Source: Gammaproteobacteria bacterium (GTDB lineage: Bacteria; Pseudomonadota; Gammaproteobacteria; Steroidobacterales; Steroidobacteraceae). From it: DNA of 64,000 bases. A program made the translations under genes and the position numbers. The notes below the pieces were generated by a model. The model did no database searches. It saw only the letters and a list, made by a program, of their open reading frames with translations, and had not been told where the DNA came from. Positions 1 to 7,525 of the stretch are shown one piece after another (the first letter of the stretch is position 1; every line of letters begins with the position of its first letter). Location of the stretch: contig PKWJ01000035.1 in assembly GCA_003132025.1 (NCBI GenBank), forward strand, positions 37,069-101,068. Reading direction: 5' to 3'.

Positions 1-74
1 TCGATGGCCTCGTTCAGGATCGCCAGGATGGCGCCGGCGTAAGAGCGGTCACAGGCAATGATTCGCATGCTCAT
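1..74 (-). CDS. GNAT-family N-acetyltransferase, N-terminal fragment
   Basis: Only the first 24 codons are inside the window; the gene runs off the left edge. The visible peptide starts MSMRIIACD and continues into AILAILNEAI, which resembles the beta1-alpha1 opening of phosphinothricin-type GNAT acetyltransferases (usual form IRPAT..DA.AI..IYN.AI). A GGAG at 84-87 lies 9 nt before the ATG at 74; the ATG at 80 has only 3 nt spacing and is less likely. The substrate cannot be told from this fragment. It could be any short GNAT. Confidence 0.55.
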   Translation of the reverse strand, partial: MSMRIIACDRSYAGAILAILNEAI

Positions 75-151
75 CTGCATTTTCTCCGTGCGATGTCCGC
101 GCCGAGGCCTTGCTATGATGCCGCGGCTGCCACCCCAGGGACGGAGCGGAT

Positions 152-829
152 ATGTCGGATGCCGTGACTTGCCAGCCCGGAGCAACCAGACGAGCAATGC
201 GTACCCCGGAAGCACTTGCGATCGTCGCGCTGTCGCTGTTCGCGCTGCGCCCTGCGCCATCGCAGGCCGGCGGCGGACCACTGGGTATCGATCATGAATG
301 GACCTACGACAATCATGGCATCTGGGCAACGCGCTACGAACAGGGGCTGGAATACGGGGTGCTCATCTTTGAAGCCGGCGGCGCCTTCTGGCTCGGCGAC
401 GACTACGACGGCTTCGGACATACGCTGTGGCAGTCAGTCGACGCGTCGGTAGTATCCGAGATCAGCGCCGAGGTGCTCAAGTATTCCTTCAGCCGCGCGC
501 GCCCGAACCAGAACCTCGGCCCCGACAAATGGTTCCAGGGCAGCTGCTGCGATAGCTTTCCCAGCGGACAGGTGACCCTGCAGGCGAGCTTCGTGACGCC
601 GATCATCCTGCACTACGCCCATACCGAGCCCTGGATCTGGGCGCTGGAAGTGTTGCCGCTTTACGATGCGCTGGCCCGCCTGAAACACCAGGACCACTGG
701 CAGAGCGATACCATCGCCGGCTGGGCGCTCGGCACTGGGGCGGGCTACTGGGCCGCCCAACGCGAGACGCCGGTCATGGTGCAGATTCTGCCGCGTGGCC
801 TGACGATCGGCTTCTACCGACATTTCTGA
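152..829 (+). CDS. Exported PAP2-superfamily protein with an altered active site
   Basis: 225-residue protein with a hydrophobic signal segment (about residues 20-38, ending SQA) and a C-terminal PAP2 (acid phosphatase / lipid phosphatase) fold. The three PAP2 motifs are visible: KYSFSRARP (K-x6-RP), SFPSGQ in place of the usual PSGH, and ARLKHQDHWQSD in place of SR-x5-H-x3-D. The change of His to Gln in motif 2 removes the residue that normally protonates the leaving group, so activity is uncertain. GGAG at 143-146 supports the ATG at 152; an internal ATG at 197 would give a shorter signal peptide. It converges on apbE, with stop codons 4 nt apart. Substrate unknown. Confidence 0.75.
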   Translation: MSDAVTCQPGATRRAMRTPEALAIVALSLFALRPAPSQAGGGPLGIDHEWTYDNHGIWATRYEQGLEYGVLIFEAGGAFWLGDDYDGFGHTLWQSVDASVVSEISAEVLKYSFSRARPNQNLGPDKWFQGSCCDSFPSGQVTLQASFVTPIILHYAHTEPWIWALEVLPLYDALARLKHQDHWQSDTIAGWALGTGAGYWAAQRETPVMVQILPRGLTIGFYRHF

Positions 830-833
830 TGCG

Positions 834-1874
834 TCAGTGCGTGCTCGGGGCCGCCGGAGGGATAGCCGTCGGCGGGGTGGCAGCATCCGGCGCCACGGCT
901 GCGCCCGGCTGCAGACCCTTGGAATACAGGATGCGCCCGTCCGGGGTCACCAGCACCGCGTCGACGTCATCGAGCTTGTCGTAGATCCTCATGGCCTCCT
1001 CGGGCCCGAGCACGAACGCGGTCTTGGACAGCCCGTCGGTCCGGGTCGCGGTCGGCGCGATGACGGTGGCGCTGCGCACTTTGCTGGCCGAATGGCCGGT
1101 GTGCGGATCGATGATGTGGTGATAGCGCACGCCGTCCTCGTCAAAATAGCGCTCGTAGTCGCCCGAGGTGGAAAATGCCGCATCCACCAGCGGAATGCGC
1201 GTAATGACCTGATCGGGGTGATCCGGATGTCGGATGCCCACCACCCACGGACGGCCGAAACGATCGCCGATCACGCGACTGTCGCCGCCAGCATTTACCA
1301 GCGCGTGCTTATAGCCGCGTGCCAGCAGTATTTCGATGCCGCAATCCACCGAATAACCCTTGGCGATCCCGCCCAGATCGATGCGCACGCCCGGCTGGGA
1401 AAAGCGCACCGTTTGGGTCTTGGCGTCGAGCAGCACGTGCCGGTAATTGACCGCTGGCAATGCCGCCGCGATCTGCTGTTCGGTCGGTCGCTTGCGTTCG
1501 CGAAAGTTGTACATGTAGCCGACACTGGCGTACGTGATGTCGAATGCGCCTTCCGTGATGCGCGAGTATTCCAGCGCCGTAGCCAGCAGCTTGAACAGTT
1601 CCAGGCTGATCGGCACCGGCTGCTTGGCCGCGAGCGCGTTGACCTTGGACACCTCGCTGGTTGGCTTGTAGGTGCTCATGGTCTCGTCGATGTGCCGCAT
1701 CTCATCCATCACCGCATCGATTGCCGCCTCACCCTTGGCGGGGTCATCGGCCCAGATCTCGACGTAGATGCGCGTACCCATGATCCCGTCGACGGTGCGC
1801 GACACCCACTGTGCATGCGCCGGCACTGCGGCCAGCATGCCCGCCACCAGCAACGCGCTTCTGCAGCAGTTCAT
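834..1874 (-). CDS. apbE: FAD:protein FMN transferase (ApbE family)
   Basis: Covalently attaches FMN from FAD to Ser/Thr of exported flavoproteins. The 346-residue protein has a Sec signal peptide (cleavage near PAHAQ) with no lipobox, so it should be periplasmic. Family motifs are present: DLGGIAKGYSVD for nucleotide binding, SGDYERYF, HHIIDPHTG and DGLSKTAFVLG, the last two in the metal/FAD region. The C-terminus is an Ala/Pro-rich tail. The start ATG overlaps the cysK stop by 4 nt (ATGA), so it is the last gene of the cysH-cysG-cysK-apbE operon. No target carrying the usual [ST]GA[ST] flavinylation motif was recognised in the window, so its substrate is elsewhere or atypical. Confidence 0.9.
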   Translation of the reverse strand: MNCCRSALLVAGMLAAVPAHAQWVSRTVDGIMGTRIYVEIWADDPAKGEAAIDAVMDEMRHIDETMSTYKPTSEVSKVNALAAKQPVPISLELFKLLATALEYSRITEGAFDITYASVGYMYNFRERKRPTEQQIAAALPAVNYRHVLLDAKTQTVRFSQPGVRIDLGGIAKGYSVDCGIEILLARGYKHALVNAGGDSRVIGDRFGRPWVVGIRHPDHPDQVITRIPLVDAAFSTSGDYERYFDEDGVRYHHIIDPHTGHSASKVRSATVIAPTATRTDGLSKTAFVLGPEEAMRIYDKLDDVDAVLVTPDGRILYSKGLQPGAAVAPDAATPPTAIPPAAPSTH

Positions 1875-2872
1875 GGTGGTGCGGCCGCCAGACCTGCGGC
1901 CTGCAGCATGCCCTTCTGCGCCAGCCAGTCGCGATTGAACAGCCGCGACAGGTACTTCGAGCCGGTGTCGCACAGCACCGTGACCACGATGTGACCCGGT
2001 CCCAGATCGCGCGCCACTTGCACCGCGGCAGCGACGTTGACGCCACTGGTGCTACCCACGAACAGCCCCTCCTCACGCAACAAGCGGTAGACGTAGCTCA
2101 CTGTGTCGACGTCCTCCACATGCACCGCATCGTCGATCGGTGCATCCTGCATGTTGGCGGTGATACGTCCGATGCCGATGCCCTCGGTGATCGAGCCGCT
2201 GCCGGTGGCTTTGACCACGCCGTGGCGGATGAATTCATACAGCGAGCTGCCGGGCGGATCGGCCAGCACGGTGCGTACCCTGGAGTTGCGCGACTTCAGG
2301 TACTCCGACACGCCCGCCACGGTGCCGCCGGTGCCGCTCGCGGCCACGAAGGCGTCGATGCGCCCGTCGGTCTGCTGCCAGATTTCCGGACCCGTGGTCT
2401 CCACATGGGCGCGGCGATTGGCGGTGTTATCGAACTGATTGCTCCAGATCGCGTTCGGTAGTTCCTGCGCCAGCCTGCCGGCGGTCTTCTGATAATGATT
2501 CGGGTCGCTGTAGGGTACCACCTTGACGCGGCGCACCTCGGCTCCGAGGGCCTCGATCAATGCGTATTTTTCCGGCGACTGGTTGTCCGGCATCACGATG
2601 ACGCAGCGGTAGCCGCGCGCGTTGCAGACATGCGCCAGGCCAATGCCGGTGTTGCCCGCGGTGCCCTCCACCACCGTACCGCCGGGCTTGAGCTGTCCGC
2701 GCCGTTCGGCATCGAGCACGATCGCGCGCGCCGCACGATCCTTGACCGAGCCGCCCGGATTCATGAATTCCGCCTTGCCGAGGATCTCGCAGCCGGTCTC
2801 ATCGCTGAGGCGACGCAGTCGGATCAGCGGCGTGTTGCCCACGGCATCGACGAAGCCGCTGGCGACGTTCAT
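1871..2872 (-). CDS. cysK: Cysteine synthase (O-acetylserine sulfhydrylase)
   Basis: PLP enzyme that combines O-acetylserine with sulfide to make cysteine. The 333-residue length is normal. Lys44 in NPGGSVKDRA is the expected Schiff-base lysine; EGTAGNTGIG is the substrate loop and SGTGGTVAG binds the PLP phosphate. It overlaps cysG upstream and apbE downstream by 4 nt each (ATGA), so translation is probably coupled. Its place after cysH and cysG fits the last step of sulfate assimilation. CysK and CysM are hard to separate by eye, so the exact class, and possible cystathionine beta-synthase-like use, is less sure than the family. Confidence 0.92.
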   Translation of the reverse strand: MNVASGFVDAVGNTPLIRLRRLSDETGCEILGKAEFMNPGGSVKDRAARAIVLDAERRGQLKPGGTVVEGTAGNTGIGLAHVCNARGYRCVIVMPDNQSPEKYALIEALGAEVRRVKVVPYSDPNHYQKTAGRLAQELPNAIWSNQFDNTANRRAHVETTGPEIWQQTDGRIDAFVAASGTGGTVAGVSEYLKSRNSRVRTVLADPPGSSLYEFIRHGVVKATGSGSITEGIGIGRITANMQDAPIDDAVHVEDVDTVSYVYRLLREEGLFVGSTSGVNVAAAVQVARDLGPGHIVVTVLCDTGSKYLSRLFNRDWLAQKGMLQAAGLAAAPP

Positions 2873-4284
2873 GACTTGCCGGCCGCAGTGCCGAGCATGC
2901 TGTGCACCGGATCGACCGAGCGGGCGGCGCGCCGCGCCACCTCACCGACGATCAGCAGCGCCGGCGCCGCCACTTGCGCGCTGTGCGCCTGTGCGCTGAT
3001 GTCGCCCAGACAGCCGGCGATGACCCGCTGGCCGGGCATGGTCGCCTGCTCCACGATCGCGGCCGGGCGGTCGGCCTCCGCGCCGTGCGCGCGCAGCAGC
3101 TCGACGATCCGCGGCAGCTGCGCCACGCCCATGTAGAACACCACGGTCTGCACCGGCGCGGCGAGCGAGCGCCAGTCCAGGCGTTCCGCGCCGTCGCCGG
3201 TTGCGGTAACGAAAGTGACCGACGGCGCCAGGCCGCGCTGAGTCAGCGGCAGCCCCGCGGCGGCCGCGGCACCCAGGGCCGCAGTGATGCCCGGTACCAC
3301 GATCACCGGAATACCGGCGCGCTGCAACAGATCGAGTTCCTCGCCGCCGCGTCCGAAGATGAAAGGATCCCCGCCCTTGAGGCGCGCCACGCGCAATCCG
3401 CGTCCGGCATACTCGAGCAGCAGCGCATGAATCCGCTCCTGCGTCGCGCGGTGCCGGCCCGATTCCTTGCCGACGAAGATGCGCTCGGCGTCGCGTCGCA
3501 CGCGCTCGAGTACCGCCGGGCTCACGAGCCGGTCGTAGAGCACGACGTCGGTCTGTTGCAGCAGCTGCAACGCGCGCAGCGTCAGCAGGTCCGGGTCGCC
3601 AGGCCCGGCGCCGATCAGATACACCTCGCCGCGTGCCTGGGGCGTACCATCGGTGGCGGCGCGCAGCTCGGCGTCCAGCAGCTGCTGCGCTTCGCGCGTG
3701 CTGCCGGCAAACACCTTGCTGGCAATGCTGCCCGCGAACAACCCGTCCCAGAACCGCCGCCGCCGCTGAACATCGGGCAGCGCGCGCTGTACGCGCTCGC
3801 GCGCTGACCCGGCCAGCCGGGCGAGCTCCCCCAGCCGCTCGGGCAGCAGCGCCTCCAGCTGGGCGCGTACCCGGCGCGCCAGTGTTGGCGATTGTCCCGA
3901 GGTTGCTATCGCGACCAGCAGCGGCGAGCGATCAACGATCGCCGGCATCACTGCCGATGATATGGCCCCATCATCCACGACGTTGACGAAAATGCCGCGC
4001 GCGGCGCCGGCGGTCGCCACCGCCTGGTTGACTTCGCTACTGTCGGTGGCGGCAATCGCGAATACAGCGCCGTCGAAATGACGCGGCTCGAACTGGTAGC
4101 CCAGATGTTCGATGCGTCCGGCGTCGCGATACAGCGCCAGATCGGAATGCAGCCGCGGCGCCACCACCCGCACGCGCGCGTGGGCTTTCAGCAGCAGTTC
4201 GACCTTGCGGCTGGCCACGGCGCCGCCGCCCACCACCAGGGCCAGCTTATCGCGCAGGTTGAGGAACACCGGCAGGTAATCCAT
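2869..4284 (-). CDS. cysG: Siroheme synthase, fused CysG
   Basis: Trifunctional 471-residue enzyme that makes siroheme from uroporphyrinogen III. The N-terminal half (about 1-205) is the precorrin-2 dehydrogenase/ferrochelatase part with VVGGGAVASRK for NAD binding and VNVVDDGA near its active site. The C-terminal half (about 217-465) is the SAM-dependent uroporphyrinogen-III C-methyltransferase with LIGAGPGDPDLLT and RLKGGDPFIFGRGGEE. It provides the cofactor for the sulfite reductase at 12607-14277 and lies 49 nt after cysH in the same operon. The full bifunctional fusion is typical of gamma- and betaproteobacteria. Confidence 0.95.
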   Translation of the reverse strand: MDYLPVFLNLRDKLALVVGGGAVASRKVELLLKAHARVRVVAPRLHSDLALYRDAGRIEHLGYQFEPRHFDGAVFAIAATDSSEVNQAVATAGAARGIFVNVVDDGAISSAVMPAIVDRSPLLVAIATSGQSPTLARRVRAQLEALLPERLGELARLAGSARERVQRALPDVQRRRRFWDGLFAGSIASKVFAGSTREAQQLLDAELRAATDGTPQARGEVYLIGAGPGDPDLLTLRALQLLQQTDVVLYDRLVSPAVLERVRRDAERIFVGKESGRHRATQERIHALLLEYAGRGLRVARLKGGDPFIFGRGGEELDLLQRAGIPVIVVPGITAALGAAAAAGLPLTQRGLAPSVTFVTATGDGAERLDWRSLAAPVQTVVFYMGVAQLPRIVELLRAHGAEADRPAAIVEQATMPGQRVIAGCLGDISAQAHSAQVAAPALLIVGEVARRAARSVDPVHSMLGTAAGKS

Positions 4285-4333
4285 GGACGGACTTTAGCCG
4301 ATCGGGCAGCGCTTGACGCGGCCGGCCGCGCCG

Positions 4334-5077
4334 CTACGGGGCCGCGTGCGTAGTGCGCGTGAGCTGGCGCGGATGCAGGCCGCATTCGCGCGAATCCGGG
4401 TTCTCCCACCACCAGCGGCCGGCGCGATGGTCCTGTCCGGGCTCGATGGCGCGGGTGCACGGCGCGCAGCCGATGCTCGGATAGCCGCGATCGTGCAGCG
4501 GGCTGTAGTAGAGCTGATGCACGCGGATGTAGCTCCAGACGTCAGCTTGCGTCCAGTCGAGCAGCGGGCTGATCTTCGGCAGCCGGGACTGCTCGTCCCG
4601 GGCTATCGGCTGCGCTGCAGAGCGCTGCTCGGATTGTTCGCGCCGCACGCCCGTCACCCAGGCGCCATAGCCGGCGACGGCCCTGATGAAGGGCTCGACC
4701 TTGCGGATCTGGCAGCAGCTGATGCGCTCGCCGAGGCCGTTATAGAAGCCATTGATGCCGTGCTCGCGCACGTAGCTCTGCACCGCCTGCGCATCCGGGT
4801 AATACAGCTTGATGCGGCGCTGGTAGCGGCGCTCCAGGCGCTCCAGCAGCGTCAGCGTCTCCTCGGGCAATCGCCCGGTATCGATACTGACGATGTCGAT
4901 GCCGGGTACATGCATCCAGATCAGGTCGGTCAGCACCATTGCTTCGGCGCCCAGGCTACTGGCATAGACCACGCGGCCGTACGCATCGACCGCCTGGCGC
5001 AGCAGCGCAAGACTGGCGGCAGCCTTGGCAGCCAGCGCCGAATTGAGTGTTGTTTTGTGACCAGCGGCGGTCGGCAT
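4334..5077 (-). CDS. cysH: Adenylyl-sulfate (APS) reductase, [4Fe-4S] type
   Basis: Reduces activated sulfate to sulfite with thioredoxin. The 247-residue protein has the paired cysteines Cys121-Cys122 (ERISCCQIRK) and Cys204/Cys207 (IGCAPCTRA) that bind a [4Fe-4S] cluster. This marks the APS-using branch rather than the Fe-S-free PAPS reductase of enterobacteria. The catalytic Cys232 sits in the C-terminal ECGLH motif, and VVYASSLGAEAMV is the P-loop-like nucleotide site. ATG at 5077 is chosen over a TTG nine bases upstream. First gene of the cysH-cysG-cysK-apbE operon, divergent from hemB. Confidence 0.93.
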   Translation of the reverse strand: MPTAAGHKTTLNSALAAKAAASLALLRQAVDAYGRVVYASSLGAEAMVLTDLIWMHVPGIDIVSIDTGRLPEETLTLLERLERRYQRRIKLYYPDAQAVQSYVREHGINGFYNGLGERISCCQIRKVEPFIRAVAGYGAWVTGVRREQSEQRSAAQPIARDEQSRLPKISPLLDWTQADVWSYIRVHQLYYSPLHDRGYPSIGCAPCTRAIEPGQDHRAGRWWWENPDSRECGLHPRQLTRTTHAAP

Positions 5078-5255
5078 AGGGCGCAATTGTGCTCGCCGGT
5101 CTCATAACATTGGCTTATAAGTTCAGTCCCCGGAGGGTTGCCGCTATCGCGGGCCGTGACGCCGGTACGCTGCATGTGACAATGCGTGACCGCCGGCGCG
5201 CGGCGTCGCGGCAGACTATTGGCCTGGGGCTTCACTTCGATTCCTATTGCACCGT
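5078..5255. promoter_or_regulatory. Divergent control region between cysH and hemB
   Basis: This 178-base stretch must hold the promoters of both the cys operon (leftward) and hemB-hemL (rightward). An AT-rich island at 5102-5122 contains ATAAC (5104-5108) and the palindrome CTTATAAG (5114-5121) and stands out from the GC-rich surroundings. ATAAC also occurs twice upstream of cysI, so a shared sulfur regulator such as CysB is possible. No clear sigma70 pair was found by eye. Everything beyond the base composition and these short motifs is inference. Confidence 0.4.
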
Positions 5256-6233
5256 ATGAGTTCTCTCGACCTGCGCCGCTTGCGTCAAGATGAGCATGTC
5301 CGTGCCCTCACACGCGAGGTCCACGTACAGCTCGACCAGCTGATCCAGCCGCTGTTCGTCGCCGAGGCAATCGCAGCTCCACAAGCCGTGCCCGGCCTCA
5401 CCGGAGTGCAACAGGAGACCAGCGAATCGCTGCTGCGACAGGTGGAGCAGGACCTTGAGGCCGGGGTCAGCAAGTTCCTGCTGTTTGGCGTTCCGCAGGC
5501 GCGCAGCGAGCGCCAAATCGACTGGTCATTCACCGCCGGCCAGGTGCGCTCGCTTAAGGCGCGCTTTGGCCGCGACATCTGGCTCGCTACCGACGTGTGT
5601 CTGTGCTCCTCGACCCCGCACGGTCACTGCGGCGTGCTCGCTGCCGAGGGCGATCACCTGGACAACGATGCCAGCGTCGCGGAACTGGTGCAGGCGGCGC
5701 TGGCCTACAGCCACGCCGGCGCCGACTGCGTCGCCCCGAGTGACATGATGGACGGTCGGGTGGCGGCCATCCGCGGCGCGCTTGACGGCGCGGGACTTGC
5801 GCGCACCGTTCTCATGAGCTACGCGGTCAAGTTTCATTCGACGCTGTACGGCCCGTTTCGCGTCGCGGCGGACTCGGCGCCTAAATCCGGCTCGATGCTC
5901 AAGGACCGTGCCAGCTACCAGCTCGATCCGGCGCGCCCAAACGACGCCTGGCTGTGTGCCGAGCGCGACGCTGCGCAGGGCGCCGATATCCTGATCGTCA
6001 AACCCGGCTTGCCGTATCTTGATTTATTGCGTGAACTGTCGCGGGAGATCCGCAAGCCCTGGGCGGTGTATCACGTGAGCGGCGAATTTGCGGCGCTCGA
6101 AGCCCTCGCCGCCATGGGTCTGGCCAACCGCGCGGCACTGCATCGGGAAATCCTGATCGCGTTTCGCCGCGCCGGCGCGAGCATGATCATCACCTACGGA
6201 GCGCGCTATGCGCGCGACTGGTTGTCGGCTTGA
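5256..6233 (+). CDS. hemB: Delta-aminolevulinic acid dehydratase (porphobilinogen synthase)
   Basis: Condenses two 5-aminolevulinate molecules to porphobilinogen. Schiff-base lysines are Lys192 (SYAVKFHS) and Lys249 (LIVKPG). The metal motif DVCLCSSTPHGHCG has Cys115, Cys117 and Cys125, i.e. the zinc-type site rather than the Asp-rich Mg site. The 325-residue length is normal. ATG at 5256 is preferred to a TTG at 5247. Its stop overlaps the hemL start (TTGA), so the two are probably translationally coupled and together cover two steps of tetrapyrrole synthesis. Confidence 0.95.
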   Translation: MSSLDLRRLRQDEHVRALTREVHVQLDQLIQPLFVAEAIAAPQAVPGLTGVQQETSESLLRQVEQDLEAGVSKFLLFGVPQARSERQIDWSFTAGQVRSLKARFGRDIWLATDVCLCSSTPHGHCGVLAAEGDHLDNDASVAELVQAALAYSHAGADCVAPSDMMDGRVAAIRGALDGAGLARTVLMSYAVKFHSTLYGPFRVAADSAPKSGSMLKDRASYQLDPARPNDAWLCAERDAAQGADILIVKPGLPYLDLLRELSREIRKPWAVYHVSGEFAALEALAAMGLANRAALHREILIAFRRAGASMIITYGARYARDWLSA

Positions 6234-7525
6234 GCGGCGGCAGCCGCTCCGAGGAGCTGTTCCTGCGTGCGCGGCGCGTCTCACCGGGGGGCGTGCATTC
6301 CCCGGTGCGCGCTTTTCGCGGCGTCGGCGGCACACCGCGCTTCATGACCGGCGGCGCCGGCGCCTGCCTGCATGATGTCGACGGCCGCGAATACCTCGAC
6401 TTCTGCATGGCCTTCGGGCCGCTGATCCTCGGTCACGCCGACCGCGGCGTCCGGCGGGCGGCCGAAACCGCGCTGGCTCGCGGCTGGAGTCTCGGCACCG
6501 CTGAGCCGTACAGCCTGGAGCTCGCGGAGTTGATCACCGGCCGTGTTCCCTGGGTGGAGAGCATTCGATTCGTCAATTCCGGAACCGAAGCGGTCATGTC
6601 GGCGCTGCGCGTGGCGCGCGCGGCCAGCGGCCGTTCCAAGATTTTGAAATTCGAAGGCTGCTACCACGGCCACACCGATTCGATGCTGCTGCGCGCCGGT
6701 TCCGGCTTGGCCGAGGCACCGCTACCCGACAGCGCCGGGCTGGCGCCCGACGTGGTGCAGCAGACGCTGATCGCGCCGCTCGATGATGAGGCGGCACTCG
6801 AGGCGCTGTTGACGCGCCACGCGGGCGAGATCGCCGCGATCATCATCGAGCCGCTGCCGGCAAACTACGGCCTGCTGCCGCAACGGCCGCAGTTCCTGCA
6901 GGCGGTCGCCCGGCTCGCGCGCGCCCACGGTGCGCTGCTGATCTTCGACGAAGTGATCTCCGGTTTCAGGCTGTCGTTCCAGGGCTATGCCGGCGTCAGC
7001 GGCATCCGCCCCGACCTTACGACCTACGGCAAGGTGATCGGCGGCGGTTTCCCGGTTGGCGCCTATGGCGGTCGCCGCGAGCTGATGGAACTGGTGGCGC
7101 CCGCCGGTCCGGTCTACCAGGCCGGCACCCTGAGCGCCAACCCACTGGCGATGTGCGCCGGATTGGCAACCTTGCAGCGCCTGGCGGATGGCAGCGTGTA
7201 CCAGCAGCTCGAGGAGCTAGGCGCCCGACTGGAGCGCGGGCTCAGTGGCGTGCCCGGACTCGCCATTCAGCGCGCCGGCTCGGTGTTCTGGATCTGCAGC
7301 TCCAGGGCCGGCGCCCCGATCACACCGATGCGCACGCCGCTGAGCCTGCCCGCCGATGCGGGCGCGAGCTTCGCCGCGCTGTTTCATCCGCTGCTCGAAC
7401 GTGGCATCTATCTGGCGCCGAGCGCCTTCGAAGTCGGCTTTCTGTCCGCGGCGCATACCGAGGCGCACATCGATACGCTGGCGCAGGCATTGCTGGCGCT
7501 GCTGCCCGCTACTGATCGGCAGTGA
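6230..7525 (+). CDS. hemL: Glutamate-1-semialdehyde 2,1-aminomutase
   Basis: PLP enzyme that isomerises glutamate-1-semialdehyde to 5-aminolevulinate, the substrate of the upstream HemB. The PLP lysine is Lys268 in TTYGKVIGGGFPVG; FDEVISGFR carries the Asp that contacts the PLP pyridine nitrogen, and the N-terminal SRSEELFLRA and PGGVHSPVRAF are typical. No ATG fits: the start is a TTG at 6230 that overlaps the hemB stop as TTGA, so reinitiation is likely. The 431-residue length is usual. The last 17 nt overlap the convergent glgX end. Confidence 0.94.
   Translation: MSGGSRSEELFLRARRVSPGGVHSPVRAFRGVGGTPRFMTGGAGACLHDVDGREYLDFCMAFGPLILGHADRGVRRAAETALARGWSLGTAEPYSLELAELITGRVPWVESIRFVNSGTEAVMSALRVARAASGRSKILKFEGCYHGHTDSMLLRAGSGLAEAPLPDSAGLAPDVVQQTLIAPLDDEAALEALLTRHAGEIAAIIIEPLPANYGLLPQRPQFLQAVARLARAHGALLIFDEVISGFRLSFQGYAGVSGIRPDLTTYGKVIGGGFPVGAYGGRRELMELVAPAGPVYQAGTLSANPLAMCAGLATLQRLADGSVYQQLEELGARLERGLSGVPGLAIQRAGSVFWICSSRAGAPITPMRTPLSLPADAGASFAALFHPLLERGIYLAPSAFEVGFLSAAHTEAHIDTLAQALLALLPATDRQ

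Noticed and set aside
837..1994. 385-residue frame opposite apbE
   Set aside because: High-GC antisense shadow of apbE; composition is Arg/His/Val-rich without domain features.
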